Assembly: GCA_043778315.1 (NCBI GenBank)
Contig: JAYWGJ010000141.1
Location: 1 to 7,548, forward strand
DNA: 7,548 nt
DNA from: JBEEMU01 sp043778315
GTDB taxonomy: Bacteria; Bacteroidota; Bacteroidia; Chitinophagales; Saprospiraceae
Reading direction: 5' to 3'
Shown here in pieces: positions 1 to 6,261 of this stretch (within the stretch, counting starts at the first letter, position 1; the number at the start of each line of letters is the position of its first letter). The position numbers were made by a program, and so were the translations under genes. A model generated the notes under the pieces. That model was given only the letters and a program-made list of their open reading frames with translations. It made no database searches and was not told the origin of the DNA.

Positions 1-686
1 ACCGTATCCATCAATTTATTTTTTAAGCGTTGGTAATCCGCCTCGTTGATAATGTCGTTTTGGCGCATTTCGCGCAGCTTTTCGAGTTTATCAATCATAG
101 AAAGTTCAGGTGTTGCGGGCGGCGTTGCGGACGGCATATTCTTTACTGCGCTCGGTGTAGCGGTCTTGTTTTCAATGCCTTCCACTATATTTTTGCCGCG
201 TTCGTAGGCGCGTTCATACACGTCTTTCGCCTTGCTGAAATTGAGGTCGAGGAAGTTGCCGCCGCCTTCAAAATGCTTTTTAAATACCTGTCCGCAGGCG
301 TAAGTCGTTGTGCCTGAAAGCACCGACATCGTCACGCCGCCGATGAGCGTTCCGACAATCGGAATCCATTTGAACAGCCGCGCACCGAACCGCGCCGTGC
401 CGCCACCGATAAGCGTTGCGATAGTGGCGCGTCCTTTATTGAGTTCAAAATCAACGCCGTATATTTCCGCTAATCGGCGCAACATATCGAGTTGCAGCGC
501 GCTCACGGCGAGCATATCGACACCGAAAAACGGTATCAGACCCGCGCCAGCCGCCCACGCGGTATGGCTCATAATGATGCGGTCGGCGGCATCGCGTCGC
601 TCCTCGAGGCTTTCGTACATCGGTATCAAATTCGCTTTTGGGGTAGCTGCGCTTGGCAGCAAATTACTGAGAATAGTATTGAGCAT
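1..686 (-). CDS. DUF697 family membrane protein with C-terminal SHOCT domain (3' end beyond window)
   Basis: I translated this frame from the ATG at 686; 228 residues are visible and the frame is still open at position 1. Residues about 40-130 match the DUF697 family, found in YcjF-like membrane proteins and fused to some GTPases. They show a glycine-rich helix (WAAGAGLIPFFGVDMLAVSA), then QLDMLRRLAEIYGVDF, then GRATIATLIGG, then a second hydrophobic hairpin near 106-132. A Pro/Ala/Thr-rich linker (175-193) leads to a short charged helical segment from 197 (IDKLEKLREMRQNDIINEADY), the pattern of a SHOCT domain, which usually closes a protein. The stop is therefore probably only a few codons past the edge. 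No GTPase P-loop is present, so this is a stand-alone DUF697 protein. The biochemical role is unknown; SHOCT is thought to mediate oligomerisation or membrane-linked interactions. It lies 66 bases downstream of rlaP on the same strand and could be co-transcribed. A second ATG (residue 23) is a possible start. Confidence 0.8.
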   Translation of the reverse strand, partial: MLNTILSNLLPSAATPKANLIPMYESLEERRDAADRIIMSHTAWAAGAGLIPFFGVDMLAVSALQLDMLRRLAEIYGVDFELNKGRATIATLIGGGTARFGARLFKWIPIVGTLIGGVTMSVLSGTTTYACGQVFKKHFEGGGNFLDLNFSKAKDVYERAYERGKNIVEGIENKTATPSAVKNMPSATPPATPELSMIDKLEKLREMRQNDIINEADYQRLKNKLMDT

Positions 687-752
687 GGTCGTTTTTTTGT
701 TGTGAGAATAAGAAATTTGTGAAGTAACGGGTTGATTTACGCGACTGATTTA

Positions 753-1508
753 TCAATAAAACGCTGTCTTTATACTATAACTATAATCTGTCAAAATTCG
801 TTCCAATTTAGTTTTATTATGGCTGCTTTCGGGTGCTTTTGTTTCCAAATTCGCAATAAATTCTTGGATAGTAGCTAATATACGCGCTTTTTCGGTATCC
901 AAAACCTCCGTTTTTTCGAGTTGTTGTTTTTTGCGCGCCAAGCTCTGTTTTGCGATAATCGCTACGTCACTATCGGTCACAAACTGATTGAATAAATTAT
1001 CCATCAACAACTCGGGAATGATTTGCTGCCGCGCAAGGTCGGCCGAAAGCAGCCCGCGAATGCAATAAAAAACTTTTTTATAAGTAAATTTTTGGTCTGT
1101 TTCTATCAATGCAAACTGCCCTTTTGCCAAAGAAAGATAGTGGTGAAAGAGGGCTTTGAAATCAAAGTTTTGCGCCACGTCGGTCTGAAAAACCGCCCAA
1201 TCGGGTAGTTCGTTATAATAAACAATATCGGCTCTAATCCACTCCAAAACCGTCGGGTTGCTTTTCGCCAACAGCCCGAACATTTTATCAATATCATAAG
1301 AAACAAAATCAAAATCGCCGTCCATGACCTCGATAAGGTCGCGGTGTTTCCGAAAATCAAAATATTGCCGTTTCGACTGCAAATGAAAGCCGCGAACGTC
1401 AAAATCGCTGTCGGGACTCGCGATGCCCCACAGCCGACTGCCGCTTTCTATATAAAAAAGCGGTTTTTCTTCACGAGTTGTAAAAAGATGGTCAATTTCT
1501 GCTCTCAT
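753..1508 (-). CDS. rlaP: RlaP/YcgL-type nucleotidyltransferase (RNA ligase-associated Pol-beta family)
   Basis: A 251-residue protein of the DNA polymerase beta nucleotidyltransferase superfamily. The active-site signature is plain: GSRLWG at residues 23-28 followed by DSDFDVRG at 33-40. The two metal-binding aspartates are D35 and D37, and a further acidic position is likely around 67-74. The GSRLWG...DSDxDVRG pattern, the following FHL segment and the length fit the RlaP family (Pfam PF10127, COG3541). That family is described as a partner of RNA ligases and Pnkp in bacterial RNA repair and is proposed to add nucleotides to damaged RNA ends; the exact substrate is not settled. The gene lies 91 bases downstream of a Pnkp ligase fragment on the same strand, which is the expected partner. 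The start is the ATG at 1508; no good Shine-Dalgarno sequence precedes it. The gene itself looks intact, although its partner is broken. Confidence 0.82.
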   Translation of the reverse strand: MRAEIDHLFTTREEKPLFYIESGSRLWGIASPDSDFDVRGFHLQSKRQYFDFRKHRDLIEVMDGDFDFVSYDIDKMFGLLAKSNPTVLEWIRADIVYYNELPDWAVFQTDVAQNFDFKALFHHYLSLAKGQFALIETDQKFTYKKVFYCIRGLLSADLARQQIIPELLMDNLFNQFVTDSDVAIIAKQSLARKKQQLEKTEVLDTEKARILATIQEFIANLETKAPESSHNKTKLERILTDYSYSIKTAFY

Positions 1509-1535
1509 TTTTTTGTGATTTTGCTTTGGATCGGC

Positions 1536-1555
1536 GTTCGGGTTTTAACCCGAAC
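1536..1555. repeat. Near-perfect 20-nt palindrome between Pnkp fragment and rlaP
   Basis: The sequence GTTCGGGTTTTAACCCGAAC pairs over nine bases on each side of a two-base centre, or seven GC-rich pairs with a short loop. It lies in the 91-base gap after the Pnkp fragment stop and about 28 bases before the rlaP start. Neither strand has a run of Ts right after the stem, so it is not a canonical intrinsic terminator. It could be an operator, an mRNA-processing hairpin or a small repeat. A related partial sequence, GCGGGTTGAAAC, lies at about 1571-1582. Confidence 0.6.
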
Positions 1556-1599
1556 AAAATAAAATAAGTGCGGGTTGAAACGCTGCACACCCTTGCAAC

Positions 1600-2349
1600 C
1601 TACAATCGCGGGTCCACCTCTTCGCTTTCCAAGGCTAAAACGCCAAAAACGCTTTCGTGTACTCGGCGAAGCGGCTCTTTTCTGACGAACCGCTCCAAAC
1701 CCTCTACGCCCAACGCGAACTCGCGGATTGCGAGCGATTGTTTGCGCGACAAGCCTCTATTTTTTAGCCGTGCGATATTTTCGGGTAAGTCGTATTCGGG
1801 TCCGTAAATAATTCGGAGGTACTCGCTGCCTCTACATTTCACGGCGGGTTGCAGCAGCCCTTCCGCGTCCGTCGCGATGAAATCGAGCGGCTTCACCACC
1901 ATGCCTTCGCCGCCTTCTGCCGTGAGCTGCAACCACCAATTTACGGCTTCGTCAAAGCTGTTTTGGTCGTTTACATCGATAACTTTATACGGCGTAGCCC
2001 TGAAAAATTGGGTGTCGCCAGCGCAAATTTCGGCAATATTACGCATGTGCCATTCATTTGTTTTGTCAATATGTACTTGCCCTTCGGTCGCCAAAATATG
2101 AAAAGGAGCTAATTTGTAGTCGTCGATACTGCTCACCGACCAGCAATAATGTTGGTACGCCTTGACGTATTTGGAGATGCTACCGTTTTTTATCGTGAAC
2201 TTATGCAGCGAAGGCGCAACGTCGGTCACGCCGCGCTCGAACGTCATTTTTAGTGCTTTTTCCACTTCGGGCAACGCGCCGCCTGCGGCTGCACCGACCG
2301 CCGCATATTGCTCTTTGAGCAGCGATTGCGCTTTCGCCGACCACGGCAT
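1600..2349 (-). pseudogene. pnkp: C-terminal fragment of bacterial Pnkp (RNA ligase domain from motif III onward)
   Basis: The 249 residues match the end of bacterial polynucleotide kinase-phosphatase-ligase. Visible signatures are MPWSAKAQ at the very start (the tail of ligase motif III, normally within an ELMPW sequence), EQYAAVGAAA, the KLAPFHILATEG segment (88-99), GEGMVVKP (ligase motif IV, near 150), and QPAVKCRG...YLRIIYGPEY (motif V region). The ending FALGVEGLERFV...VFGVLALESEEVDPRL is the usual Pnkp terminus, so the 3' end is complete. Full Pnkp is about 850 residues. The kinase P-loop, the metallophosphatase and the ligase KxDG lysine motif are all missing, so the fragment should not make a ligase-AMP intermediate alone. 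Its ATG overlaps the stop of the upstream nuclease gene (TGATG), so it could be translated by reinitiation. I call it a pseudogene by inference. The alternative is a split or re-used ligase module with the rest of Pnkp elsewhere. It is distinctly more GC-rich than the gene joined to it. Confidence 0.85.
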
Positions 2350-2368
2350 CAGTTCGGCATCAATTCGG
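2347..2368. repeat. Tandem 11-bp repeat at the nuclease/Pnkp junction
   Basis: On the minus strand, CCGAATTGATG is followed directly by CCGAACTGATG, one mismatch apart, and then CCGTGG. Eleven is not a multiple of three, so each copy reads ELMP in a different frame: the first in the nuclease frame (then N and stop), the second in the Pnkp frame (then WSAK). Deleting one copy joins the two reading frames as DTELMPWSAKAQ. The second copy holds the overlapping TGATG stop/start. Confidence 0.9.
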
Positions 2369-4652
2369 TATCTGCATTCATTTCCTCGATAATAGCATCA
2401 AAATCAATACATAAGTTTTGAGGTAGAGTTTCGTGATTATAAGAGTATTTTATACTTTTATCTAATATTCCAATAATACTATCCATATACTCCATCTTAG
2501 TAAAAATTTTCTTAAAATCTTTCAGTTGGGTATCTTTGTTACGATAATAATCTGTTAATTTTATAAATATATCATCAATTATAGATTCGCTTTTAAAATT
2601 AGCTCTTGGCGCACTTTCCTCGCTATTTACTCTATTTATTTCGGTTTCACGAATACTTGCAAGTCTATTTACATATGCTAATCCAACCTCTTCTTTTAGA
2701 TTTAGTATTATCGATAGTGTATCTACAAGAGATTTAGTACTATTAATAATATCATCCGAGATTAGAGCAAGTAGATTTTCAGTAACCGTCTCTGAGTTTA
2801 TGGAAAACTTTAATAGGGAGTACGCATCAACAATTCTATTCGGCGTGAGCATTAACCACTTTTGTGCGTCTGGGTATTTTTTTGTGTATTCTTTATGTAC
2901 CTCGAAAAAAGATTTGTCCCAAGTAATAAATAATGGTCGAAGGGTATGAATTTCTGTATCGGTATCAGCTAAAAATTCTACCATAATACTATCATTATCA
3001 CGAGTGAAATTGGATTTGTTTTTATTTAAATCAAGTAATACATCGTCAAAAAGTCTATTAGTTTCATCTATATTATAGTGCTTACTAATTACTTGCTTTT
3101 TAATATTTACTTGTGAAAGTGAAGCCTCAATGGCTGAGTTAAGTGATTTTTCGCTATTATTTTCTGCAAAACCAAAATCTCCAAGAAATGCCAAAAAGGT
3201 TTTTTCATATTCTAACGAGTTAGATAATTTTAAGTAAATATAAAAATTATAAAAAATATTTCTCGAGAAGCCTAGCTTTTCAAAACTAGGTATGGACGTA
3301 AATGGAATTAAATTGAACGCCTCAATAATATGTCCTCTAATTTCCCGCATATAGCGTTCTGAAATATTTAACGGAATACCTTCCTTTTTTGCGAACTCTA
3401 ATAAATTCTTTGTTGCTCTATAAAAATAATCACTGTTTTCATTTTTAGGTTTGTAAAAATAACATAAGCTGTGAAGACCAATGTTAGTATCAATAAAAAT
3501 TTTCTTTTTTATACTTATGTATTTTTCAAGTTTATTATTATCAATTTTACTGCTGTACACTTTTGTAGCTGCGATTTTTTGAATAAATTTATTATTTAAA
3601 CAATACTTTAAAAGTTCGTTCGCAAGAGTTTTTACTCGGATTTTATCTTTAAGATGTTCCTCTATGAATTTAGTAAATTCCTTATGTTTATTAAAAATTG
3701 GATTTTCCTCATCATTGTTTATAATAGCACTTAAATCAATATCGAAGTTATCAATGTATAATTGCTTTAACTGTACTATATATTTTTCCATATGTTCTTC
3801 TTGACTGTATGGTTTTAAAATTTCACCTATTTGCTTTATAAACAACTTCTTATCTAAATCAAATAGGTCGTTCTTGTTTTTAAGCGATGTTCTTTCTTCG
3901 CTTGTCAAACTATATTCAAGCGACCCCTTATCTTTTTTTATCTGTCGTGCTGTTTGAAATCGGCTAAGTAATTTTTCATAGAAAACATCATTCTCTTTCA
4001 CATTAAATTGTTCCTCGCAAGATTTGACAATTGTCTCTTTTGTGAGCATTATATTTTGAAAAAATAATTGTAAAATAAATGCGTCGATTACCTGAACTTT
4101 AAACTCCGTTGGTTTTCCGAAAGACAGTAGGTCATAGAGTATCGTATTCTCAAATGAAGAATCCTCAATTTGAAATCGATCTAATTCACTAATACGATAA
4201 AGCTCTGCTTGTATTTCTATAACATTTTCAGCTTCTTGTGCAATTTGATTGGCATCGATCATCTCTAAATCTATATCATATTCATCGAGAGCCAACTTTT
4301 TTAATTCGCTTATTTTTTTAGGGGTTAGCGTTTTAGAATAAAAGAAGATAAGTTTATCCTTGTAGTTAAAATCTGTAAAATTCAATTTGGCTTTTGCCAA
4401 GTCCTCTTTTACTTTTTTAGTGAAAGAATACATTTCACCTGTTGTATTTGATTTTTGAGTAGTTAATTGAAACTGAATGTTTTGACCTTTAAAATCAAAA
4501 ACCTTTATATCTATACCCATGTCGTCTTTACCGTCCGTAAAGGTTATTCTTTCATATCCATAGAGATTTTGAAGGTAAATTTTTACAATTTTATCAAACT
4601 CTCTTTTCTCGAGAGAGTCAAGTAAAATTATCAGGTGTTTTGTTTTTGACAT
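2349..4652 (-). CDS. Putative two-domain nuclease: PD-(D/E)XK-like N-terminus, PIN-like C-terminal half
   Basis: A 767-residue protein with no transmembrane segment that I can see. Residues about 15-130 resemble a restriction-endonuclase-like (Mrr/PD-(D/E)XK) fold: an opening helix, then YGYERITFTDGKDDMGIDIK with candidate metal ligands D44 and D48, then a strand ending in QFQLTTQ (61-66), a Q-x-T form seen in divergent members in place of the usual E/Q-x-K. Residues about 380-600 look like a PIN RNase domain: IFIDTN (385-390), ISERYMREI (acidic E432/E437), RDNDSIMVEF (551-560) and LFITWDKSF (574-582). The middle (about 160-370) and the end (about 605-755) are helical and charged, with no family I recognise. 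The last residues, DTELMP, match Pnkp motif III rather than nuclease sequence. The gene is strikingly AT-rich compared with its neighbours, suggesting acquisition. A nuclease role in defence is an inference from the domain pairing; a stand-alone toxin or RNA-processing enzyme is also possible. The start is the ATG at 4652. Confidence 0.7.
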   Translation of the reverse strand: MSKTKHLIILLDSLEKREFDKIVKIYLQNLYGYERITFTDGKDDMGIDIKVFDFKGQNIQFQLTTQKSNTTGEMYSFTKKVKEDLAKAKLNFTDFNYKDKLIFFYSKTLTPKKISELKKLALDEYDIDLEMIDANQIAQEAENVIEIQAELYRISELDRFQIEDSSFENTILYDLLSFGKPTEFKVQVIDAFILQLFFQNIMLTKETIVKSCEEQFNVKENDVFYEKLLSRFQTARQIKKDKGSLEYSLTSEERTSLKNKNDLFDLDKKLFIKQIGEILKPYSQEEHMEKYIVQLKQLYIDNFDIDLSAIINNDEENPIFNKHKEFTKFIEEHLKDKIRVKTLANELLKYCLNNKFIQKIAATKVYSSKIDNNKLEKYISIKKKIFIDTNIGLHSLCYFYKPKNENSDYFYRATKNLLEFAKKEGIPLNISERYMREIRGHIIEAFNLIPFTSIPSFEKLGFSRNIFYNFYIYLKLSNSLEYEKTFLAFLGDFGFAENNSEKSLNSAIEASLSQVNIKKQVISKHYNIDETNRLFDDVLLDLNKNKSNFTRDNDSIMVEFLADTDTEIHTLRPLFITWDKSFFEVHKEYTKKYPDAQKWLMLTPNRIVDAYSLLKFSINSETVTENLLALISDDIINSTKSLVDTLSIILNLKEEVGLAYVNRLASIRETEINRVNSEESAPRANFKSESIIDDIFIKLTDYYRNKDTQLKDFKKIFTKMEYMDSIIGILDKSIKYSYNHETLPQNLCIDFDAIIEEMNADTELMPN

Positions 4653-4705
4653 AATATTGTTGTATATTGTTTTGAGAAGAGTATATTTTGAAGTATTAAA
4701 TCGTG

Positions 4706-4713
4706 TAAAGTTA
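4706..4713 (-). promoter_or_regulatory. Possible -7 promoter element of the nuclease gene
   Basis: The minus strand reads TAACTTTA, seven of eight positions of the Bacteroidota -7 consensus TAnnTTTG. It lies about 54 bases before the ATG at 4652. No TTG-type -33 box is visible at the expected distance, and two copies of a 12-nt repeat lie there instead. The call is weak. Confidence 0.25.
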
Positions 4714-4715
4714 GC

Positions 4716-4744
4716 TATTCATTTTATACAGTTATTCATTTTAT
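4716..4744. repeat. Two direct copies of a 12-nt repeat upstream of the nuclease gene
   Basis: TATTCATTTTAT occurs exactly at 4716-4727 and again at 4733-4744, 17 bases from start to start, in the 122-base gap between the four-helix protein gene and the nuclease gene. The copies lie just upstream of the weak -7-like box. Spaced direct repeats in this position can be binding sites for a regulator, but in such AT-rich DNA chance recurrence is possible. Confidence 0.5.
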
Positions 4745-4774
4745 TTGTATTGCGCGGTAAATTTATTAGTAATT

Positions 4775-5179
4775 TTAACTATGTTTACCAAGCGACATTA
4801 CGACGCAAAATACGAGTAATAACATCGCGATTAGAAAATACGAAATGGATAGTTTGTATGTCCAATAATGATATTTAGAAATGGCTGTATTGCTATGCTG
4901 TGTATGTGCGATAATATACATAATGATTGGCGCACCTACTATCAAATATAAAGTCATTAACGATGCCAGACCCGACAATTTCCAAAAAATACTCGTTAAT
5001 ATTATCAATAAAAGCCCTCCATACGTCCCAAAAAGCATAAATAGCGCAAGTATTGGCGGATTATCTATCTTTTCTCTATTCATTCGTATTATTATTTTAA
5101 TAAAATAAAGTAACCCGATAATAGGAATTACCAAATGAATCATGATTGCGGATAAAAGCTCTTTTGAATCGGTGTTCAT
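4775..5179 (-). CDS. Small four-helix membrane protein, unknown function
   Basis: A 134-residue protein starting at the ATG at 5179 (MNTDSKELLS); a TTG two codons further upstream is a less likely start. Four strongly hydrophobic stretches look like membrane helices at about residues 11-31, 43-64, 70-92 and 108-130. They are separated by short polar loops, including RMNREKIDNPP after the first helix and HTQHSNTAISKYHYW before the last. There is no signal peptide beyond the first helix, no catalytic motif, and I recognise no family. It shares the AT-rich composition of the nuclease gene that follows 122 bases downstream, so it may belong to the same acquired segment or simply be a lineage-specific protein. 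No terminator is visible between the two, so co-transcription is possible. It is probably an inner-membrane protein. Confidence 0.65.
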   Translation of the reverse strand: MNTDSKELLSAIMIHLVIPIIGLLYFIKIIIRMNREKIDNPPILALFMLFGTYGGLLLIILTSIFWKLSGLASLMTLYLIVGAPIIMYIIAHTQHSNTAISKYHYWTYKLSISYFLIAMLLLVFCVVMSLGKHS

Positions 5180-5253
5180 TATCAAAAACGGTTAAAAATT
5201 CTTTAAAAAATGACGAAAACGTAGTGTAATTCATTTTTTGAGTATTATTTTTA

Positions 5254-5268
5254 TTTGAATAATTCAAA
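5254..5268. repeat. Short palindrome between phosphoesterase and membrane-protein genes
   Basis: TTTGAATAATTCAAA is a perfect 7-bp inverted repeat around a single central base, 12 bases past the stop of the phosphoesterase gene and 75 bases before the start of the next gene. The stem is AT-only apart from one G:C pair, so as a terminator it would be weak. An operator for the membrane-protein gene is equally possible. Confidence 0.35.
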
Positions 5269-5280
5269 AAAACACCATTT

Positions 5281-6126
5281 TTACCCCTTCGCAAGTTCAA
5301 AAACTGTTATTTCGGGTCTTACGTTCAGTCTGATTTGCCATAAATGCCCTAATGCGCGATTGATGTATAGCGTTCTACCATTGCTTAGGTCAAATTTACC
5401 CGAAGTGTATTTTTTGTTTTTTACGGGTACGACAGGCGCGTCCAAAAACGGCGGTTTCACCTGCCCGCCGTGCGTATGTCCAGCCAATATCCAGCCTTGA
5501 TGCGCACCCCAAACGTCCAAATCACACACGTCGGGGTTGTGGCAAAGTATAATATTTGCTTTGGCGGAATCATAAGCCGACATCACATTTTCGGGCTTGA
5601 AATTCAAACCCCAGTAATCATCAAAACCAATAAAATTTAAACCGCCGAGGTTTATAGCTTCATTTTTTAAGAGTGTAATACCGCTTTTTTGCACTATTTC
5701 GGTTATTTTATCTGCTACTTCTTGCTGCGCCCAATTGCGACCGTAATCGTGATTGCCCAAAATCGCGACCGTTCCTAATCGTCCTTGTACGCAAGTACTC
5801 AGCACTTTTTCCAAAGCGGCGTACTGTACTTCGTTGTTATGCAAAGTAACAAAATCGCCCGTATAAACCACAAAATCAGGCTTAAAGGCTTTGGATTTTT
5901 CGAACGATTGTATGATGTAATGATAGTCAAATCGCTTTCCGATGTGCATATCACTAATCTGCATCAAGGTTTTACCCACCAATTGTTCGGGTAGATTTTT
6001 GATAGGCATTTTTTGATGCACAAACTCGAGCCAAAACGGTTCTATTTGCCAAGCGTACATTCCGCCCAAAAAACCAAGACCCGTTAGTCCAAAAAATCCT
6101 TTTTTTAAGAAGGTGCGCCGTTTCAT
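5281..6126 (-). CDS. Membrane-anchored YkuE-type metallophosphoesterase
   Basis: A 281-residue calcineurin-like phosphoesterase. The dinuclear-metal motifs appear in order: SDMH (58-61), GD (90-91), GNHD (124-127), CHNPD (195-199) and GHTHGGQ (216-222). The last sequence and the length fit the YkuE branch, whose members hydrolyse phosphate esters at the membrane; the substrate here is unknown. The N-terminus reads MKRRTFLKKG followed by a hydrophobic stretch to about residue 27. This is a membrane anchor or Tat-like signal; the twin arginine is present, although the rest of the Tat consensus is only partly met. I chose the ATG at 6126, because the in-frame TTG nine codons upstream (6153) would leave almost no leader downstream of the -7 box at 6158-6165. 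The gene stands alone between a terminator and a short palindrome. It is not the missing phosphatase module of Pnkp: it carries its own anchor and no kinase or ligase sequence adjoins it. Confidence 0.88.
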   Translation of the reverse strand: MKRRTFLKKGFFGLTGLGFLGGMYAWQIEPFWLEFVHQKMPIKNLPEQLVGKTLMQISDMHIGKRFDYHYIIQSFEKSKAFKPDFVVYTGDFVTLHNNEVQYAALEKVLSTCVQGRLGTVAILGNHDYGRNWAQQEVADKITEIVQKSGITLLKNEAINLGGLNFIGFDDYWGLNFKPENVMSAYDSAKANIILCHNPDVCDLDVWGAHQGWILAGHTHGGQVKPPFLDAPVVPVKNKKYTSGKFDLSNGRTLYINRALGHLWQIRLNVRPEITVFELAKG

Positions 6127-6157
6127 AAGTTGTAATTGTGAGTATATTAGCAATTGG

Positions 6158-6165
6158 CAAAGATA
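6158..6165 (-). promoter_or_regulatory. Bacteroidota-type -7 promoter box for the phosphoesterase gene
   Basis: The minus strand reads TATCTTTG, a perfect match to the Bacteroidota -7 consensus TAnnTTTG, ending 31 bases before the ATG at 6126. A clear TTG -33 box is not visible at the expected 19-21 bases upstream; that region is an A/T-rich stretch next to the mtaB terminator. Confidence 0.5.
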
Positions 6166-6193
6166 AGAATTTTAAATTAAATAGCAGACGTAA

Positions 6194-6232
6194 AAAAAAC
6201 ACCTCCATTCAACTGAACGGGAGGTGTTTTTT
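6194..6232 (-). terminator. Strong intrinsic terminator after mtaB (near-symmetric)
   Basis: A 13-bp stem pairs 6194-6206 (AAAAAACACCTCC) with 6220-6232 (GGAGGTGTTTTTT), enclosing a 13-base loop that holds a small TTC/GAA pairing of its own. On the minus strand the stem is followed by a run of Ts, as expected for a rho-independent terminator 30 bases after the mtaB stop. The A and T runs are symmetric, so it could also work on the plus strand, but I see no plus-strand gene running into it. Confidence 0.88.
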
Positions 6233-6261
6233 ATTATAATTATAGTAATATTTCTAATATA

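Noticed and set aside
310..705. Long open frames on the plus strand across the left end (30-317, 310-705, 492-722)
   Set aside because: The minus-strand frame across the same bases gives clear DUF697 and SHOCT sequence; the plus-strand translations look like no family and have low-complexity composition.
2347..2368. The 11-bp repeat as a transposon target-site duplication
   Set aside because: The copies lie side by side rather than flanking an insert, and no terminal inverted repeats or transposase are present; slippage is simpler.
4657..4878. Plus-strand frames over 4657-5108 in the AT-rich region
   Set aside because: They lie opposite the minus-strand membrane gene and its leader, with no start signal or family resemblance.
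5281..6126. The metallophosphoesterase as the displaced phosphatase module of Pnkp
   Set aside because: It has an N-terminal membrane anchor and YkuE-type length and motifs, with its own promoter box, and no adjoining kinase P-loop or ligase motif I.
6127..6153. Upstream TTG start for the phosphoesterase
   Set aside because: The TATCTTTG box at 6158-6165 would place the transcript start almost at this TTG, and the twin-arginine N-terminus begins naturally at the ATG at 6126.
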